DNA from: Pedobacter polysacchareus
GTDB taxonomy: Bacteria > Bacteroidota > Bacteroidia > Sphingobacteriales > Sphingobacteriaceae
Direction: 5' to 3'
DNA: 64,000 nt
NCBI RefSeq assembly: GCF_019802255.1
Contig: NZ_JAHYSS010000002.1
Span: 434,001 to 498,000 of the forward strand
The position numbers were made by a program, and so were the translations under genes. The notes beneath the pieces are model-generated. The model ran no database searches. It had not been told where the DNA came from and saw nothing but the letters and a program-made list of their open reading frames with translations. Numbering within the stretch: position 1 is the first letter of the stretch; each line of letters opens with the position of its first letter. Of this stretch, positions 34,501 to 42,750 are shown one piece after another.

Positions 34501-35301
34501 GTTTACCCCGGCAGCACGACCTTGAAGCATACCGGTAATGTCTGTAGCTCCGTCCAGTTTGATCTGATCCATTTTCAGTGTTTGTGTAGCTCCGGTAAAT
34601 AGCTTACGCTTGATGGTCTCCATACCGGTAACGACTACGCCCGATAAAAGATTTTCATCTTCTTTCAGCGTTACATTCATTACGGTTTGGCTGCCCACTG
34701 CTTTAGCCTGGGTCATATAACCGATATAGCTGAATATCAAGGTAGAACCCTGGTTTTCCAGTTTAATTGAATATTCTCCTTTGGCATTGGTGCGGACTAC
34801 ATTTTTAGTATCTTTTTCCGATACACTGGCCCCAACTAATGGACCGGTTGCGTCGGATACCTTACCTGTAATCACTTGCTGCTGAGAACGAATCAGGAAA
34901 GCCTGTTCCGCTTTTGGCGACAAAGGATTGATCAGAATGATATTGCCTTCAATTTCAAATTGAAAAGGCTGATTGCTCATCGCCTGATAAAGTGTTTCAT
35001 TGATGGTAGCGTCTTGTACCGAAATACTTACGGGCCTTGATTTTTGCAAGAGGTCTGTGTTGTATACCAGTTTATAGCCGCTTTGTTTTCTAATTTCCTG
35101 CAAGACTTCTCTCAGTGGTGTATTTTTTACCGATAAGGTTATCTTTTGAGAGAAAGTTTTAGCTGAAATCTGCAGACTGGCAATGACCATTAAAAATGCT
35201 GTCAATTTCATGGTTAGTGAAAGTTTGGTGGTTAGGTTTTTCGCAAGGATTATATTCCGCCTAAGGCAGAGCAATAGCTTGCGCTGAACATTTAAATTCA
35301 T
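31591..35301 (-). CDS. SusC/RagA-type TonB-dependent receptor with STN domain, locus 3
   Basis: A 1236-residue outer-membrane transporter, the largest in the window. A 30-residue prefix is followed by the signal peptide from Met31 (MKLTAFLMVIASLQISAKTF). STN domain about 53-125; carboxypeptidase-regulatory-like domain about 146-212 (GKVSDATGPLVGASVSEKDT); plug about 222-350 with VVVTGMETIKRKLFTGATQT, GLQG-like MLQGRAAGVNVQNISGTFG, NTNDIESIDILRDASATSLY and NGVIVITTKKG; barrel to QYILSLNIGI. It should import a ligand and signal through FecR-3. The start context closely matches that of the locus 1 and locus 2 receptors. Confidence 0.95.
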   Translation of the reverse strand: MNLNVQRKLLLCLRRNIILAKNLTTKLSLTMKLTAFLMVIASLQISAKTFSQKITLSVKNTPLREVLQEIRKQSGYKLVYNTDLLQKSRPVSISVQDATINETLYQAMSNQPFQFEIEGNIILINPLSPKAEQAFLIRSQQQVITGKVSDATGPLVGASVSEKDTKNVVRTNAKGEYSIKLENQGSTLIFSYIGYMTQAKAVGSQTVMNVTLKEDENLLSGVVVTGMETIKRKLFTGATQTLKMDQIKLDGATDITGMLQGRAAGVNVQNISGTFGAAPKISIRGGSSIKGQTAPLWVIDGVVREDIVEQTTNDLTSGNAETLIGSTVAGINTNDIESIDILRDASATSLYGARAMNGVIVITTKKGRRDTPTAVTYTGEFSVRQTPSYNQFDILNSYENMGILTELKSKGFLNQSNLAGVSNSGVYGMAYDKMNTYDPITKTFQLGNTDQDLNRFLQKYEMANTDWFSTLFRPSLMNNHTLTFSGGGAKNGYYASVGYLNDPGWTKADKVDQLAVNFKNTFYFSDKVNLTLSTLSSIRKQKAPGTLNSSPDSYFGTVTRDFDINPFSYALSTSRVLRPYDENGNLEYYRKNFAPFNILNEIENNYMDINVKDFQFQADFKYKITDKIDFSSIGSARFVNSEREVFALEKSNRVGAYRSASTALIRENNRFLYRDPDVVGYVPTVAIPNGGIYSKYDNSLTNYYLRNTLHYYDKFNGKHDLDILAAQEMRYIDRGGSSFTGFGMQFDDGYVPYTDISILKKAFNEGINYFEVPAFRERSVAFLGKATYGFLDRYVISASGRYDGSNRQGEASSARWLPTWTVSGKWDLYMEKFMQDFNKSIDLSALQFRASYGLTANTGPATNAYTIYKNNVSINRVNGADRESVINISELANRYLTWEKQYSANLGLDLGFLNNRVTVSTDVYQKKSFDLIDDLQASGIGGELLKTANNADMTTRGIEVAIQTTNITNGDFSWQTTLNFDHFKQKITKLEVRSSVFDLVQQNGGNSIGYPRGSLFSLNFVGLNDKGLPQFKVKDAQGDLITVSDVNMQDRNNVLSYLVNEGSVDPNMTMGLSNNFKYKNWGFSFFLYGSTGNKIRKTPIFSSSYTEGFVPTKDFANRWLLAGDELRTNVPVIADQRLLAEDGNLARAYNSYNFSTAQVADGTFLRLRNVALSYKLNETLVRRIGLNNVSVRLAATNPWLIYSDKKLNGADPEFYNVGGVAQPVSKQYILSLNIGI

Positions 35302-35360
35302 AGATTTGTTTAGTTGTAAGGTAATTGGTTAATTAATTGTTTTCGGTTGCCTGAATCATC

Positions 35361-35394
35361 GCCGGTTGCATTGCAGTGCAACCGGCTTTTTTCT
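35361..35394. terminator. Perfect hairpin in the FecR-SusC gap, locus 3
   Basis: GCCGGTTGCA (35361-35370) pairs perfectly with TGCAACCGGC (35377-35386) around the loop TTGCAG. On the plus strand a T-run follows; on the minus strand (the direction of the genes) an A-run precedes it and no T-run follows. Position and stem resemble the hairpin of locus 2. Confidence 0.65.
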
Positions 35395-35423
35395 TTAGTA
35401 AACTTTTACATAAGCATTGGTTT

Positions 35424-36623
35424 TTAGTGGTTTAGTTTGATGGTGTTATTTACGATTTGAAATTTCAGATTCCCTGTTTTCTCCAGCATTTGAAGCACTT
35501 TTAAGAGTGTTTCATTTCGGGATACCAGGATATTATATCGGGTGTTGGGAATGTCATTGTAATCGACTTCTACATTGTACCATCTGGCGAATTGCTTTAA
35601 AATTTCTTTTAAATGCACATCCTCAAACAGGAAATTGCCATTCTTCCAGGCACGGGCGCTCTCCGGATTTACTTTCAGCACGGAAAGCTGATGATCGGAG
35701 TTCAGGATCGACTGTTCTCCAGGGCTTAGTGTTTTACTGTTATTGCCTGTTTTGCCACTCACATTGACTATTCCAGACATTAAGGTGGTTTTTACCAATT
35801 GGTCATCTTCGTAAGCGCTGATGTTGAACTCAGTACCCAATACCTGAACGACTTGTCGGGATGTCTCTACAAAAAACGGAAGCCGCTTTCCATCCACAGT
35901 TACTTTCTCTACTTCAAAATATCCTTCTCCACTTAAAGAGACACGTCGCTCATTTTTTGCGAATTTCAGTGGATACCTTAAGGAAGAAGAGGTGTTTAAC
36001 CATACGCGGGTGCCGTCTGGAAGCAATACTTCATACTGCGCTCCTTTAGGCGTTCTCAATTCATTATAGGCCGGGACTTCAGAAGTCACGTTTTTGCTGT
36101 CTACTTCATAAACAAGCATGCCGTCTTTAGTTTTACTGATGGTGATGCCTTTTTGATTCAGCACGGTATCGCTGTCGTCAGCAGTCAATGCAATCGTAGA
36201 ACCGTCTTCCAGTACAAGCGTAGCTTTACTACTGCCCGGCTGTACATCATGAACCACCGCTGGTGTATCATTAATGACGCCTTTTTGATACTCCTGGAAA
36301 AACAGGTAAGCTGTGCCCAGCATTAAGCCGGTCATCGCTGCTGCAACCAGATATTTCTTATAACGGTATAAGAAGAATTTATGGGTTTCTTTTTCAGGGA
36401 AGAGCGTGTTTTTCAGGTATTGATCTGTTTGCTCAAATACCGCAACCACCTCCGGCTGTGATTCGAAATCTTCTGGTGCTGCTTGAGCAAGTTCTTCCAG
36501 GATCAGCGATTTTAGTTCCGCATCCTCCTGAATTTTGCCAAAATGGTGCAGCAATGCTTTCACTTCTTCAGGACTGCATTGATTACTTAGGTAAAGATTA
36601 AATAGCTGAGAGACTGGTTTCAT
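35424..36623 (-). CDS. FecR-type transmembrane anti-sigma factor, locus 3
   Basis: A 399-residue FecR-family protein. Cytoplasmic part about 1-85 (LFNLYLSNQCSPEEVKALLH), membrane helix about 88-108 (YLVAAAMTGLMLGTAYLFF), FecR domain about 185-300 (TPKGAQYEVLLPDGTRVWLN, LSGEGYFEVEKV, LGTEFNISAY, TLMSGIVNVSG) and DUF4974 domain from about 330 (FLFEDVHLKEILKQFARWYN). It controls the sigma factor encoded 62 bases upstream. Confidence 0.94.
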   Translation of the reverse strand: MKPVSQLFNLYLSNQCSPEEVKALLHHFGKIQEDAELKSLILEELAQAAPEDFESQPEVVAVFEQTDQYLKNTLFPEKETHKFFLYRYKKYLVAAAMTGLMLGTAYLFFQEYQKGVINDTPAVVHDVQPGSSKATLVLEDGSTIALTADDSDTVLNQKGITISKTKDGMLVYEVDSKNVTSEVPAYNELRTPKGAQYEVLLPDGTRVWLNTSSSLRYPLKFAKNERRVSLSGEGYFEVEKVTVDGKRLPFFVETSRQVVQVLGTEFNISAYEDDQLVKTTLMSGIVNVSGKTGNNSKTLSPGEQSILNSDHQLSVLKVNPESARAWKNGNFLFEDVHLKEILKQFARWYNVEVDYNDIPNTRYNILVSRNETLLKVLQMLEKTGNLKFQIVNNTIKLNH

Positions 36624-36685
36624 TGTATTCCTCTTTTAAGCTAATACGCTTGAAAAAGAAAAAGCAACTACTCCAATTGTTGATT

Positions 36686-37279
36686 TTAGTTAAAATATGT
36701 TAAATAAATGATGAACAATACAAAATCTATATGCGAAAGATTCTTTTTAAGGATGCTGGTAGCCTTCACAATGTGATTATTTACCGTAGCAGGGGAGATA
36801 TTTAACATCAAACTCACTTCATTATAACTTTTGCCATCAATTTTACAAAGCTTAAAAACGGTGCGGCATTTAGGAGGCAATTGCTCTATTTGCTGTTCAA
36901 GCAGGTTAAAGTTTTCTTTGAGATGAAAAGCATCTTCAATCGGATTGTATTCCTGCCCGATGGTCAAGGCGATCAGTTGCTCTTCCAGTTTTTTATCACG
37001 ACTGGCTTTTCTGAAAAAATCATAGACTTTATTCTGAGCAATACGGAAAATATAATGTTCAATGGGTTGTTTGGGATCTATGTAATCCCTGTTGTGCCAA
37101 ATGGTGACAAACGTTTCCTGAAGCAGGTCGGAAGCCAATTCCGAAGACTTTACCATTTTTAGAATATTCGCATAAATACGACCTCTGTATTTCTTATAAA
37201 AGAAATCAAAAGCACTGCTGTCTCCGGTTTTTAATCGAACAAGCATTTCCTCATCTACAATCAACTTACTTTTCTCCAT
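36686..37279 (-). CDS. ECF RNA polymerase sigma factor, locus 3
   Basis: A 197-residue ECF sigma factor, first gene of locus 3. Region 2 about 22-100 (LASDLLQETFVTIWHNRDYI, then EHYIFRIAQNKVYDFFRKAS); region 4 about 135-185 (IEQLPPKCRTVFKLCKIDG and helix-turn-helix SYNEVSLMLNISPATVNNHI). It most likely activates the susC promoter of this locus when FecR-3 is relieved. Confidence 0.94.
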   Translation of the reverse strand: MEKSKLIVDEEMLVRLKTGDSSAFDFFYKKYRGRIYANILKMVKSSELASDLLQETFVTIWHNRDYIDPKQPIEHYIFRIAQNKVYDFFRKASRDKKLEEQLIALTIGQEYNPIEDAFHLKENFNLLEQQIEQLPPKCRTVFKLCKIDGKSYNEVSLMLNISPATVNNHIVKATSILKKNLSHIDFVLFIIYLTYFN

Positions 37280-37690
37280 CCTATGAGTGTAATTCTAGTT
37301 CAGTTATACTTTTTGTTGTTTTTATACGTTATGCTTTTCCTGTTTTTTATTAGAAAAATGGCTGCATATTGCCCATTTCTCCCTATTAAAGCATGTTTTA
37401 TTTGTTTTTTGGCTATTATTTTGATCTAGAGTTAGTCAAAATTTTGATTCAAATTAAGAATTTTTCCAACAATAGATTGAAAAATAAAAGAATTATATTT
37501 TTATTGATTTATCGACATAGGGTTTAAAGAAGATTTTTTTTAATTGTTTTTAAGGGAAATAAAGGAGGATGGAATCTTTTATTTTACATTCAAAAACCGG
37601 GAAAGAAATCCTGAAAAATAACACAGCCCTTGTAGGATTTTCTACAAGGGCTGTGTTGTTTTTAATTTTTTAGAGAAGATTTAAAGGGTC
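37280..37690. other. AT-rich gap with one terminator
   Basis: Between the locus 3 sigma gene and the small gene at 37691. Apart from the hairpin at 37621-37656 I see no supported gene, RNA or repeat. The promoter of the locus 3 sigma gene must lie at its left side but no clear TAnnTTTG element was found. Confidence 0.5.
37621..37665. terminator. Very strong bidirectional terminator
   Basis: ACACAGCCCTTGTAG (37621-37635) and CTACAAGGGCTGTGT (37642-37656) form a perfect 15-base-pair stem with a 6-base loop. TTGTTTTTAATTTTT follows on the plus strand and TATTTTTC on the minus strand. It ends the leftward small gene. Confidence 0.92.
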
Positions 37691-37867
37691 TTATTTATGC
37701 GTTCTCTTCCTATCATTGTCTTTATTGGAAGTCTGATCAGATCGTTGTCCACCACCATTGGTAATGCCTACTTTTTTCTTGTCGTCTTTAACATTGTGAT
37801 GAATGCGATCTGAGGTCGGATTCCCCTGGCTGACGCCACTGTTTTTGGGATGCTGTTCTTTGTTCAT
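37691..37867 (-). CDS. Small charged protein of 58 residues
   Basis: An ORF too short for usual ORF cut-offs. It begins MNKEQHPKNSGVSQGNPTSD, is rich in Lys, Asp, Asn, Gly and His, contains DDKKKVG and GGGQRSDQ and ends RKRTHK. It has no hydrophobic segment and is probably disordered and cytoplasmic. Support: a good ribosome-binding site (AAAGGAA) at proper spacing before the ATG, a strong terminator 35 bases after the stop, and codon use like the neighbours. Composition resembles the small stress-linked or DNA-associated basic/acidic peptides common in this family; I cannot name it. No homology can be checked here. Confidence 0.6.
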   Translation of the reverse strand: MNKEQHPKNSGVSQGNPTSDRIHHNVKDDKKKVGITNGGGQRSDQTSNKDNDRKRTHK

Positions 37868-37964
37868 GATGATTCCTTTCTTTTGTTATGATTAAAAAAC
37901 AAGTCCTGAGGTGTTTAGTTTTAATAACCTGTTATGTGGAGTTAAATAAACTGGAGTATTTAAG

Positions 37965-39059
37965 TTAAATCGCGGTATCTAGAAGATTTTCCAATTCTGT
38001 TTCTTCGAGCACAAAGCGTTTGGAGCCGACATCCTTAATAAATTTCCATTTGATCAGGCGGATTTTTCCATCTCCGATCTCTATGCCGGTAATGTCTCCA
38101 TCATTAAAACAACAGCATCCGGTATTGAAGTAGGTGTTCTTAGAATATACTTGCCGGGGACTGGTTTCCCCGCTAATTTTACCGGCAATCAATTCAGCCT
38201 CCAGTTTCTGGACCCTATCCTGCTGTCCGTTTTTTCTGGCTTCATCCAATCGGATGTAGGTTCTTTCCAGGTGGGTGAGGGAGTTGAATACCGGTTGATG
38301 GGTATGCCCGGTGATTAAAGCCATGTTATTTTGCAGGGCAGTCCAGTCGTACATGATCGCATTGTGCGCAGATTTTAACTGGTTGTCGAAAGCAGGTGTA
38401 TTCGGGTTGATGCGGAGGTAAGCCTGAAAAGGGGCCCATACATTGGAGACAAACCATTTGCTGAACCAGTTGCCGTCACTTTGCAGGTCGCCCTGGTGGC
38501 CATGGGTTAACAAAATATCCAGGATTCTGGAATCCAGCCGAATGCGCAGTACCATGCCCTCATAAATTTTCACTTTGCGCCCATATATTTTTTTTAGATG
38601 GTATCCGGCCAAAGGGTCATTGTCCCAGTATAAATCATGATTCCCAAAAATCTTAAAGAAAGCATCCCGTTTTAAAAACTGGGCTTCCTGCTCAAAAGTT
38701 GCTTTATTGTGTTTCAGGACACTCCATACCGGGTATTTCCAAAATTCTTCACTATCTCCTAAGCTGCAGTATAGAAACTGCTCCTCATTGTAGTACTGTA
38801 ATGCCGCGAGGTAGTTTTTTTCCGATAAAGCGAAATCATCCCCGGGATTTCTGTTGCCCTTGTGCTGATCTGAAAATATGATGAGTTTTTGGTCTGAATG
38901 GAAATCAAGGATTAGCCCCTGCTTCCCCTGATCTTTCAAAATATTTTGAAATAATGCGCTGAGTGCCTCATGTACGTGTTTTGGCGATGGTTTGGAGCTG
39001 TATTTATTGGCCAGTTTAATGACCCGTTCTGTGAGTAGCTTTTGTAAAAATACGCGCAT
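37965..39059 (-). CDS. Calcineurin-like metallophosphoesterase
   Basis: A 364-residue cytoplasmic protein with all five phosphoesterase motifs: LIIFSDQHKGNRN (Asp/His metal ligands), LYCSLGDSEEFW, FKIFGNHDLYW, ILLTHGHQGDLQ and LITGHTHQPVF. An N-terminal helical part of about 60 residues precedes the core. It has two metal ions at the active site by family knowledge; the substrate (nucleotide, nucleic acid or protein phosphate) is unknown. It lies alone, divergent from the outer-membrane protein gene with a 135-base gap. Confidence 0.88.
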   Translation of the reverse strand: MRVFLQKLLTERVIKLANKYSSKPSPKHVHEALSALFQNILKDQGKQGLILDFHSDQKLIIFSDQHKGNRNPGDDFALSEKNYLAALQYYNEEQFLYCSLGDSEEFWKYPVWSVLKHNKATFEQEAQFLKRDAFFKIFGNHDLYWDNDPLAGYHLKKIYGRKVKIYEGMVLRIRLDSRILDILLTHGHQGDLQSDGNWFSKWFVSNVWAPFQAYLRINPNTPAFDNQLKSAHNAIMYDWTALQNNMALITGHTHQPVFNSLTHLERTYIRLDEARKNGQQDRVQKLEAELIAGKISGETSPRQVYSKNTYFNTGCCCFNDGDITGIEIGDGKIRLIKWKFIKDVGSKRFVLEETELENLLDTAI

Positions 39060-39194
39060 GTTTGTAAAATATTTTCGATTTTATGTAACCTTCTGTCGGT
39101 TAGATACATCTTATACATAGAAAATACCATCACCATAACCATTCACCTTACCTGATGATATGCTTAAAAGCGTAGGTGGAAAAACTATGTCTAT

Positions 39195-41660
39195 ATGAAA
39201 ACGAAAATATACTACTTCTTTCCCTTGTTGTTCAGTCTTTTGTTATTTATTTTCAGTGGAACACAAGCACAAAATTCGGTTGTCATTTCGGGAGAGATCT
39301 CAGGGAAAGTCCTTGATGAATCACAAAAAGCATTTCCTTATGCCAGTATCAGTTTATTGAATGCCAAGGATTCCAGTTCTGTAAGGGGAACTTTAACCGG
39401 TGACAATGGAAACTATGAGTTCAAAAGCATTCATCCTGGAAAATACCTGGTTTCAATTTATGTGGTAGGTTACCGGAAAATAGTAAAAGGTCCTTATCAG
39501 ATTGGAACGGATCAACGTTTACATCAGGTTGCACAAGTTCAAATGGTGGTGGATGCGCAGGAATTGAAAGGTGTCAATATTGTGAAACAAAAGCCTTTGA
39601 TAGAAAGACAGATTGATAAAACCGTCTTGAATATAGAAAACAGTATCCTCGCGACTGGCAATACTGCATTGGAGATTTTACAGAAATCTCCGGGCGTGAC
39701 AGTAGATAAGGACGGGAAGATTGCCTTGAGGGGAAAACAGGGAGTGACGGTGATGTTAGACGGGAAACCTACCTACCTTTCGGCAGAACAGCTGGCCAAT
39801 TTATTGCGTTCCACAGAAGGCAGTGCCATTCAATCTATTGAGTTGATTACCAATCCTTCTGCTAAGTATGATGCGGCTGGAAACTCAGGGATCATCAATA
39901 TCAAACTAAAGAAAAACCGTAATTATGGTACGAATGGCTCCTTATCGGCAGGAGTTGGTTATGGCACAAATTATAAATTCAATACTGGCCTGAACCTGAA
40001 CCATAGAGAGAAGAAGTTCAATATTTTTGGAAATGCAGATTTCGGTCTGAACAACCGTTTCCAGGAAACTGACATTATGAGGGTCAACAATACGGCTACT
40101 AATCAGACTTATTTCGACCAGACTGGTCATACCGATGCCAGACGCAGAAACCGGAATTTTAAAGCCGGAATGGACTATTTCATCAATGACAATAATACCA
40201 TCGGCTTCTTTGTAAATGGTTACCATAGCAACAGAAAATCTAATGCAGATGTGCTGACTTTAATCGGCGACAAGCCCGGTAAGACGGATTCTTCGGTTGT
40301 AGCGCCAAATACCAGTACTGGAAAGTATACCGGAATTACCTATAATTTAAACTATAAAGGAACATTGGATACTTTGGGACAGGAGATCAGCATGGATGTC
40401 GATTATTCCCGTTACAATGGTGATGAAGATAATATTTTCAATAACCAATTTAAGAATGCCAATGGAGCACCTTTAAAACCATCTTATATTTTTAGAAATT
40501 CAACTCCCTCACTGGTGAAAATATGGGGTGCAAAAGTAGATTATACCTATCCCATCAATAAAACGATGAAGCTAGACCTCGGGGCAAAATCCAGCTTTGT
40601 GAGTACAGACAATAGTTTCCTTTTTGAAAACTTTGTTCAGGACCAATGGCAGATTGATGGGGTAAAAAGCAACCAGTTTATATACGATGAAAACATCAAT
40701 GCTGCTTATGCGAATTTTAAAACTAAATTTAAGAGTACCACAATTCAATTGGGCTTGAGGGCGGAGCAAACCAATTCTAAAGGAAATTCCATCACGGAAA
40801 AGAAAGTGGTGAAAAGAGATTATATCAATTTGTTCCCTAGTGTATTTATCAATCAGGAATTGTCAAAAGACCATGAAGTAGGGGTATCGTATAGCCGCAG
40901 GATCGATCGTCCGGATTACAGTTCCTTAAATCCCTTTATCGATTACCTGGATTTATATTCTTACAGACAAGGGAATCCTTTCTTAAAACCACAGTTCACC
41001 AATGCATTTGAGTTTTCATATTCCTTCAAAAAGACCTTAAATGTGACCGTCGGCTATAGCCATACCAGTGATGTAATGACGGATGTATTGCTCACCGATA
41101 CCGCAAGGAAAACTATTTTTATCTCTGTGCAAAATCTGGCCAAACAGGATTCTTATAACCTGAATCTGAGCTATCCAATAGCCATTACAGAATGGTGGAG
41201 TACCAATAATAATTTAACCACCTATTACAACCGTTTTCAAACTCCTGATATTTTAGGGAATCCTTATAAAAGCGGCCGATTGGCTTATAATCTGAATACA
41301 ACACAAACACTGACCTTAAACCCAACTACAAAATTTGAATGGTCAGGTTATTTACAGTCCAAACAAGTCTATGGAACGCTGTTGATTGCGGCGCAGTATG
41401 GAATAGATCTGGGCGCCAGTAAGTCCTTTATGGACAATAAGCTGAACATTAAATTCGCTGCCAATGATGTGTTTAAATTGCAAAAAAGCAAGATTACCAG
41501 TGCGTTGGCCGATCAAAATTATGTAGTGAATGAAAGATGGGAAAGTCAGGTATTTCGCCTAACTTGTACCTATCGTTTCGGAAGTAAAGATGTTAAGGGG
41601 GCCCGTCAGCGCTCAAGTAGTTCCGAAACAGAGGGAAGACGGGTAAAATCCGGCCGTTAA
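39195..41660 (+). CDS. Outer-membrane beta-barrel protein, TonB-receptor-like
   Basis: An 821-residue exported protein with signal peptide (YYFFPLLFSLLLFIFSGTQAQ), a carboxypeptidase-regulatory-like domain (about 33-110, SGKVLDESQKAFPYASISLL), a plug-like region (about 120-235, with KPLIERQIDKTVLNIENSI, LEILQKSPGVTVDKDGKIAL and IELITNPSAKYDAAGNSGII) and a C-terminal outer_membrane beta-barrel domain. The family is widespread in Bacteroidota and is related to TonB-dependent receptors, but it has no SusD partner. The C-terminus is extended by a basic, Ser/Arg-rich tail (KGARQRSSSSETEGRRVKSG). The ligand is unknown. Confidence 0.88.
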   Translation: MKTKIYYFFPLLFSLLLFIFSGTQAQNSVVISGEISGKVLDESQKAFPYASISLLNAKDSSSVRGTLTGDNGNYEFKSIHPGKYLVSIYVVGYRKIVKGPYQIGTDQRLHQVAQVQMVVDAQELKGVNIVKQKPLIERQIDKTVLNIENSILATGNTALEILQKSPGVTVDKDGKIALRGKQGVTVMLDGKPTYLSAEQLANLLRSTEGSAIQSIELITNPSAKYDAAGNSGIINIKLKKNRNYGTNGSLSAGVGYGTNYKFNTGLNLNHREKKFNIFGNADFGLNNRFQETDIMRVNNTATNQTYFDQTGHTDARRRNRNFKAGMDYFINDNNTIGFFVNGYHSNRKSNADVLTLIGDKPGKTDSSVVAPNTSTGKYTGITYNLNYKGTLDTLGQEISMDVDYSRYNGDEDNIFNNQFKNANGAPLKPSYIFRNSTPSLVKIWGAKVDYTYPINKTMKLDLGAKSSFVSTDNSFLFENFVQDQWQIDGVKSNQFIYDENINAAYANFKTKFKSTTIQLGLRAEQTNSKGNSITEKKVVKRDYINLFPSVFINQELSKDHEVGVSYSRRIDRPDYSSLNPFIDYLDLYSYRQGNPFLKPQFTNAFEFSYSFKKTLNVTVGYSHTSDVMTDVLLTDTARKTIFISVQNLAKQDSYNLNLSYPIAITEWWSTNNNLTTYYNRFQTPDILGNPYKSGRLAYNLNTTQTLTLNPTTKFEWSGYLQSKQVYGTLLIAAQYGIDLGASKSFMDNKLNIKFAANDVFKLQKSKITSALADQNYVVNERWESQVFRLTCTYRFGSKDVKGARQRSSSSETEGRRVKSGR

Positions 41661-41682
41661 GGCCATATAAAATGATGGGTAT

Positions 41683-42336
41683 ATGATGTATACTTCTGAA
41701 AGAGATTATCATTCAACAAAATTGATTAAAAGGGGAGAGAAGGAATTGGATAGTTCTTTTTCCAAATTTGCAGACTGGGTTTTAGAAGAATTTGGCTGCC
41801 GGCCTATCAATATTATTTACGATAAAATTGACCCGAATGACCGGCCTAAACTCAGCCTGATTTTTGAACTTCAGGGACAGGCCTCGGTTTTTCATAATGG
41901 CCGTGGTTACGATGAAGTGAAGAGAAAGGCCGTTGTCGATAAGTTTAAAACTTTTGCCCATGAAGGCAGTGGTATTTCTGATAACTCGGATATCTGGGTG
42001 ATTTTTCAGGAGTTCGAATCTGCAGAGCAGGCTGCTTGTAATGAGCGGATTTCAAAGGAAGAAGTGGAAGCTTTTAAAGCAAAATATGCAGATCAAAACC
42101 TTTGGGAGATTTCCCGTTTTGGCGCTTATACCACCTTTTTCTTTTTAACCAAAGACCAGATGCTGCAGAGTAAAGACAGCGGAATACAGTCGGAAATCAG
42201 AGCTGAATACCTGAAACTGCTGAAACCTTACGATGAGTTTAATTATTTCAATCTGGAGAATTTACCGATTGTATTTGATAATAAGGAAAACTTTGATGAG
42301 CATTACCAGGGAAGCTGGCATCAATTTTACAGATAG
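41683..42336 (+). CDS. Hypothetical protein, 217 residues
   Basis: An acidic cytoplasmic protein without signal peptide or membrane segment. It has a FADWVLEEFGCRPINIIYD segment, LIFELQGQASVFHN and EISRFGAYTTFFFLTKDQM, suggesting an alpha/beta fold. I do not recognise the family. It follows the outer-membrane protein after 22 bases and may be co-transcribed, though a functional link is not obvious. The downstream inverted repeat at 42339-42387 ends it. ATG 41686 is an alternative start. Confidence 0.8.
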   Translation: MMYTSERDYHSTKLIKRGEKELDSSFSKFADWVLEEFGCRPINIIYDKIDPNDRPKLSLIFELQGQASVFHNGRGYDEVKRKAVVDKFKTFAHEGSGISDNSDIWVIFQEFESAEQAACNERISKEEVEAFKAKYADQNLWEISRFGAYTTFFFLTKDQMLQSKDSGIQSEIRAEYLKLLKPYDEFNYFNLENLPIVFDNKENFDEHYQGSWHQFYR

Positions 42337-42338
42337 AA

Positions 42339-42387
42339 AACCAGATGAGGTGATACCTGCGGAACTAATCCGCAGGTATCACTGGTT
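42339..42387. terminator. Long inverted repeat between convergent genes
   Basis: GTGATACCTGCGG (42350-42362) pairs perfectly with CCGCAGGTATCAC (42370-42382), and an outer AACCA (42339-42343) with TGGTT (42383-42387). The right half lies inside the last codons of the DUF779 gene. No T-run on either side, so it is a U-poor terminator or a cruciform. Confidence 0.6.
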
Positions 42388-42739
42388 CCAGGTCTTTCAA
42401 TTCTTCCTCAGTAAATAACCGGGAGTGGATTAGAAAGCCCATATCAAGGGTGGATTCAAGAGAAAAACTAGCTGCTCTTCCAGGGATGACATCCAGTGTC
42501 AGCTTCGTATGTTTCCAATATTCAAACTGATCTCCGGCCATGTAAAATTTACAGCCTTCAATTTCGCCAATACACACATCATTGGAGCCAACGAGGAAAC
42601 CTCCTTTCTCAAAGCAATGCGGATAGGAGCCTTCGCAGCATCCACCACTTTGGTGAAACATGAGTTCTCCGTATTCTTCCTTTAGTTTTGCGATGATGGC
42701 TTTGGCTGCTGCTGTCGCCTCAATTCTCTTGATTCCCAT
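42365..42739 (-). CDS. DUF779 protein of the alcohol/aldehyde dehydrogenase cluster
   Basis: A 124-residue cytoplasmic protein with the family signature MFHQSGGCCEGSYPHCF and later WKHTKLTLDVIPGRAASFSL and GFLIHSRLFTEEEL. The conserved Cys-Cys-x-Gly and Cys/His residues suggest metal binding. DUF779 genes commonly lie beside acetaldehyde dehydrogenases, as here, but the function is unknown. The gene is 11 bases after the alcohol dehydrogenase stop and co-transcribed with it. Confidence 0.85.
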   Translation of the reverse strand: MGIKRIEATAAAKAIIAKLKEEYGELMFHQSGGCCEGSYPHCFEKGGFLVGSNDVCIGEIEGCKFYMAGDQFEYWKHTKLTLDVIPGRAASFSLESTLDMGFLIHSRLFTEEELKDLEPVIPAD

Positions 42740-42750
42740 TTTCTTATGAT

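Noticed and set aside
37569..37673. 34-codon plus-strand ORF preceded by AAAGGAGG
   Set aside because: The Shine-Dalgarno-like bases touch the ATG with no spacing and the ORF runs through a 15-bp terminator hairpin.
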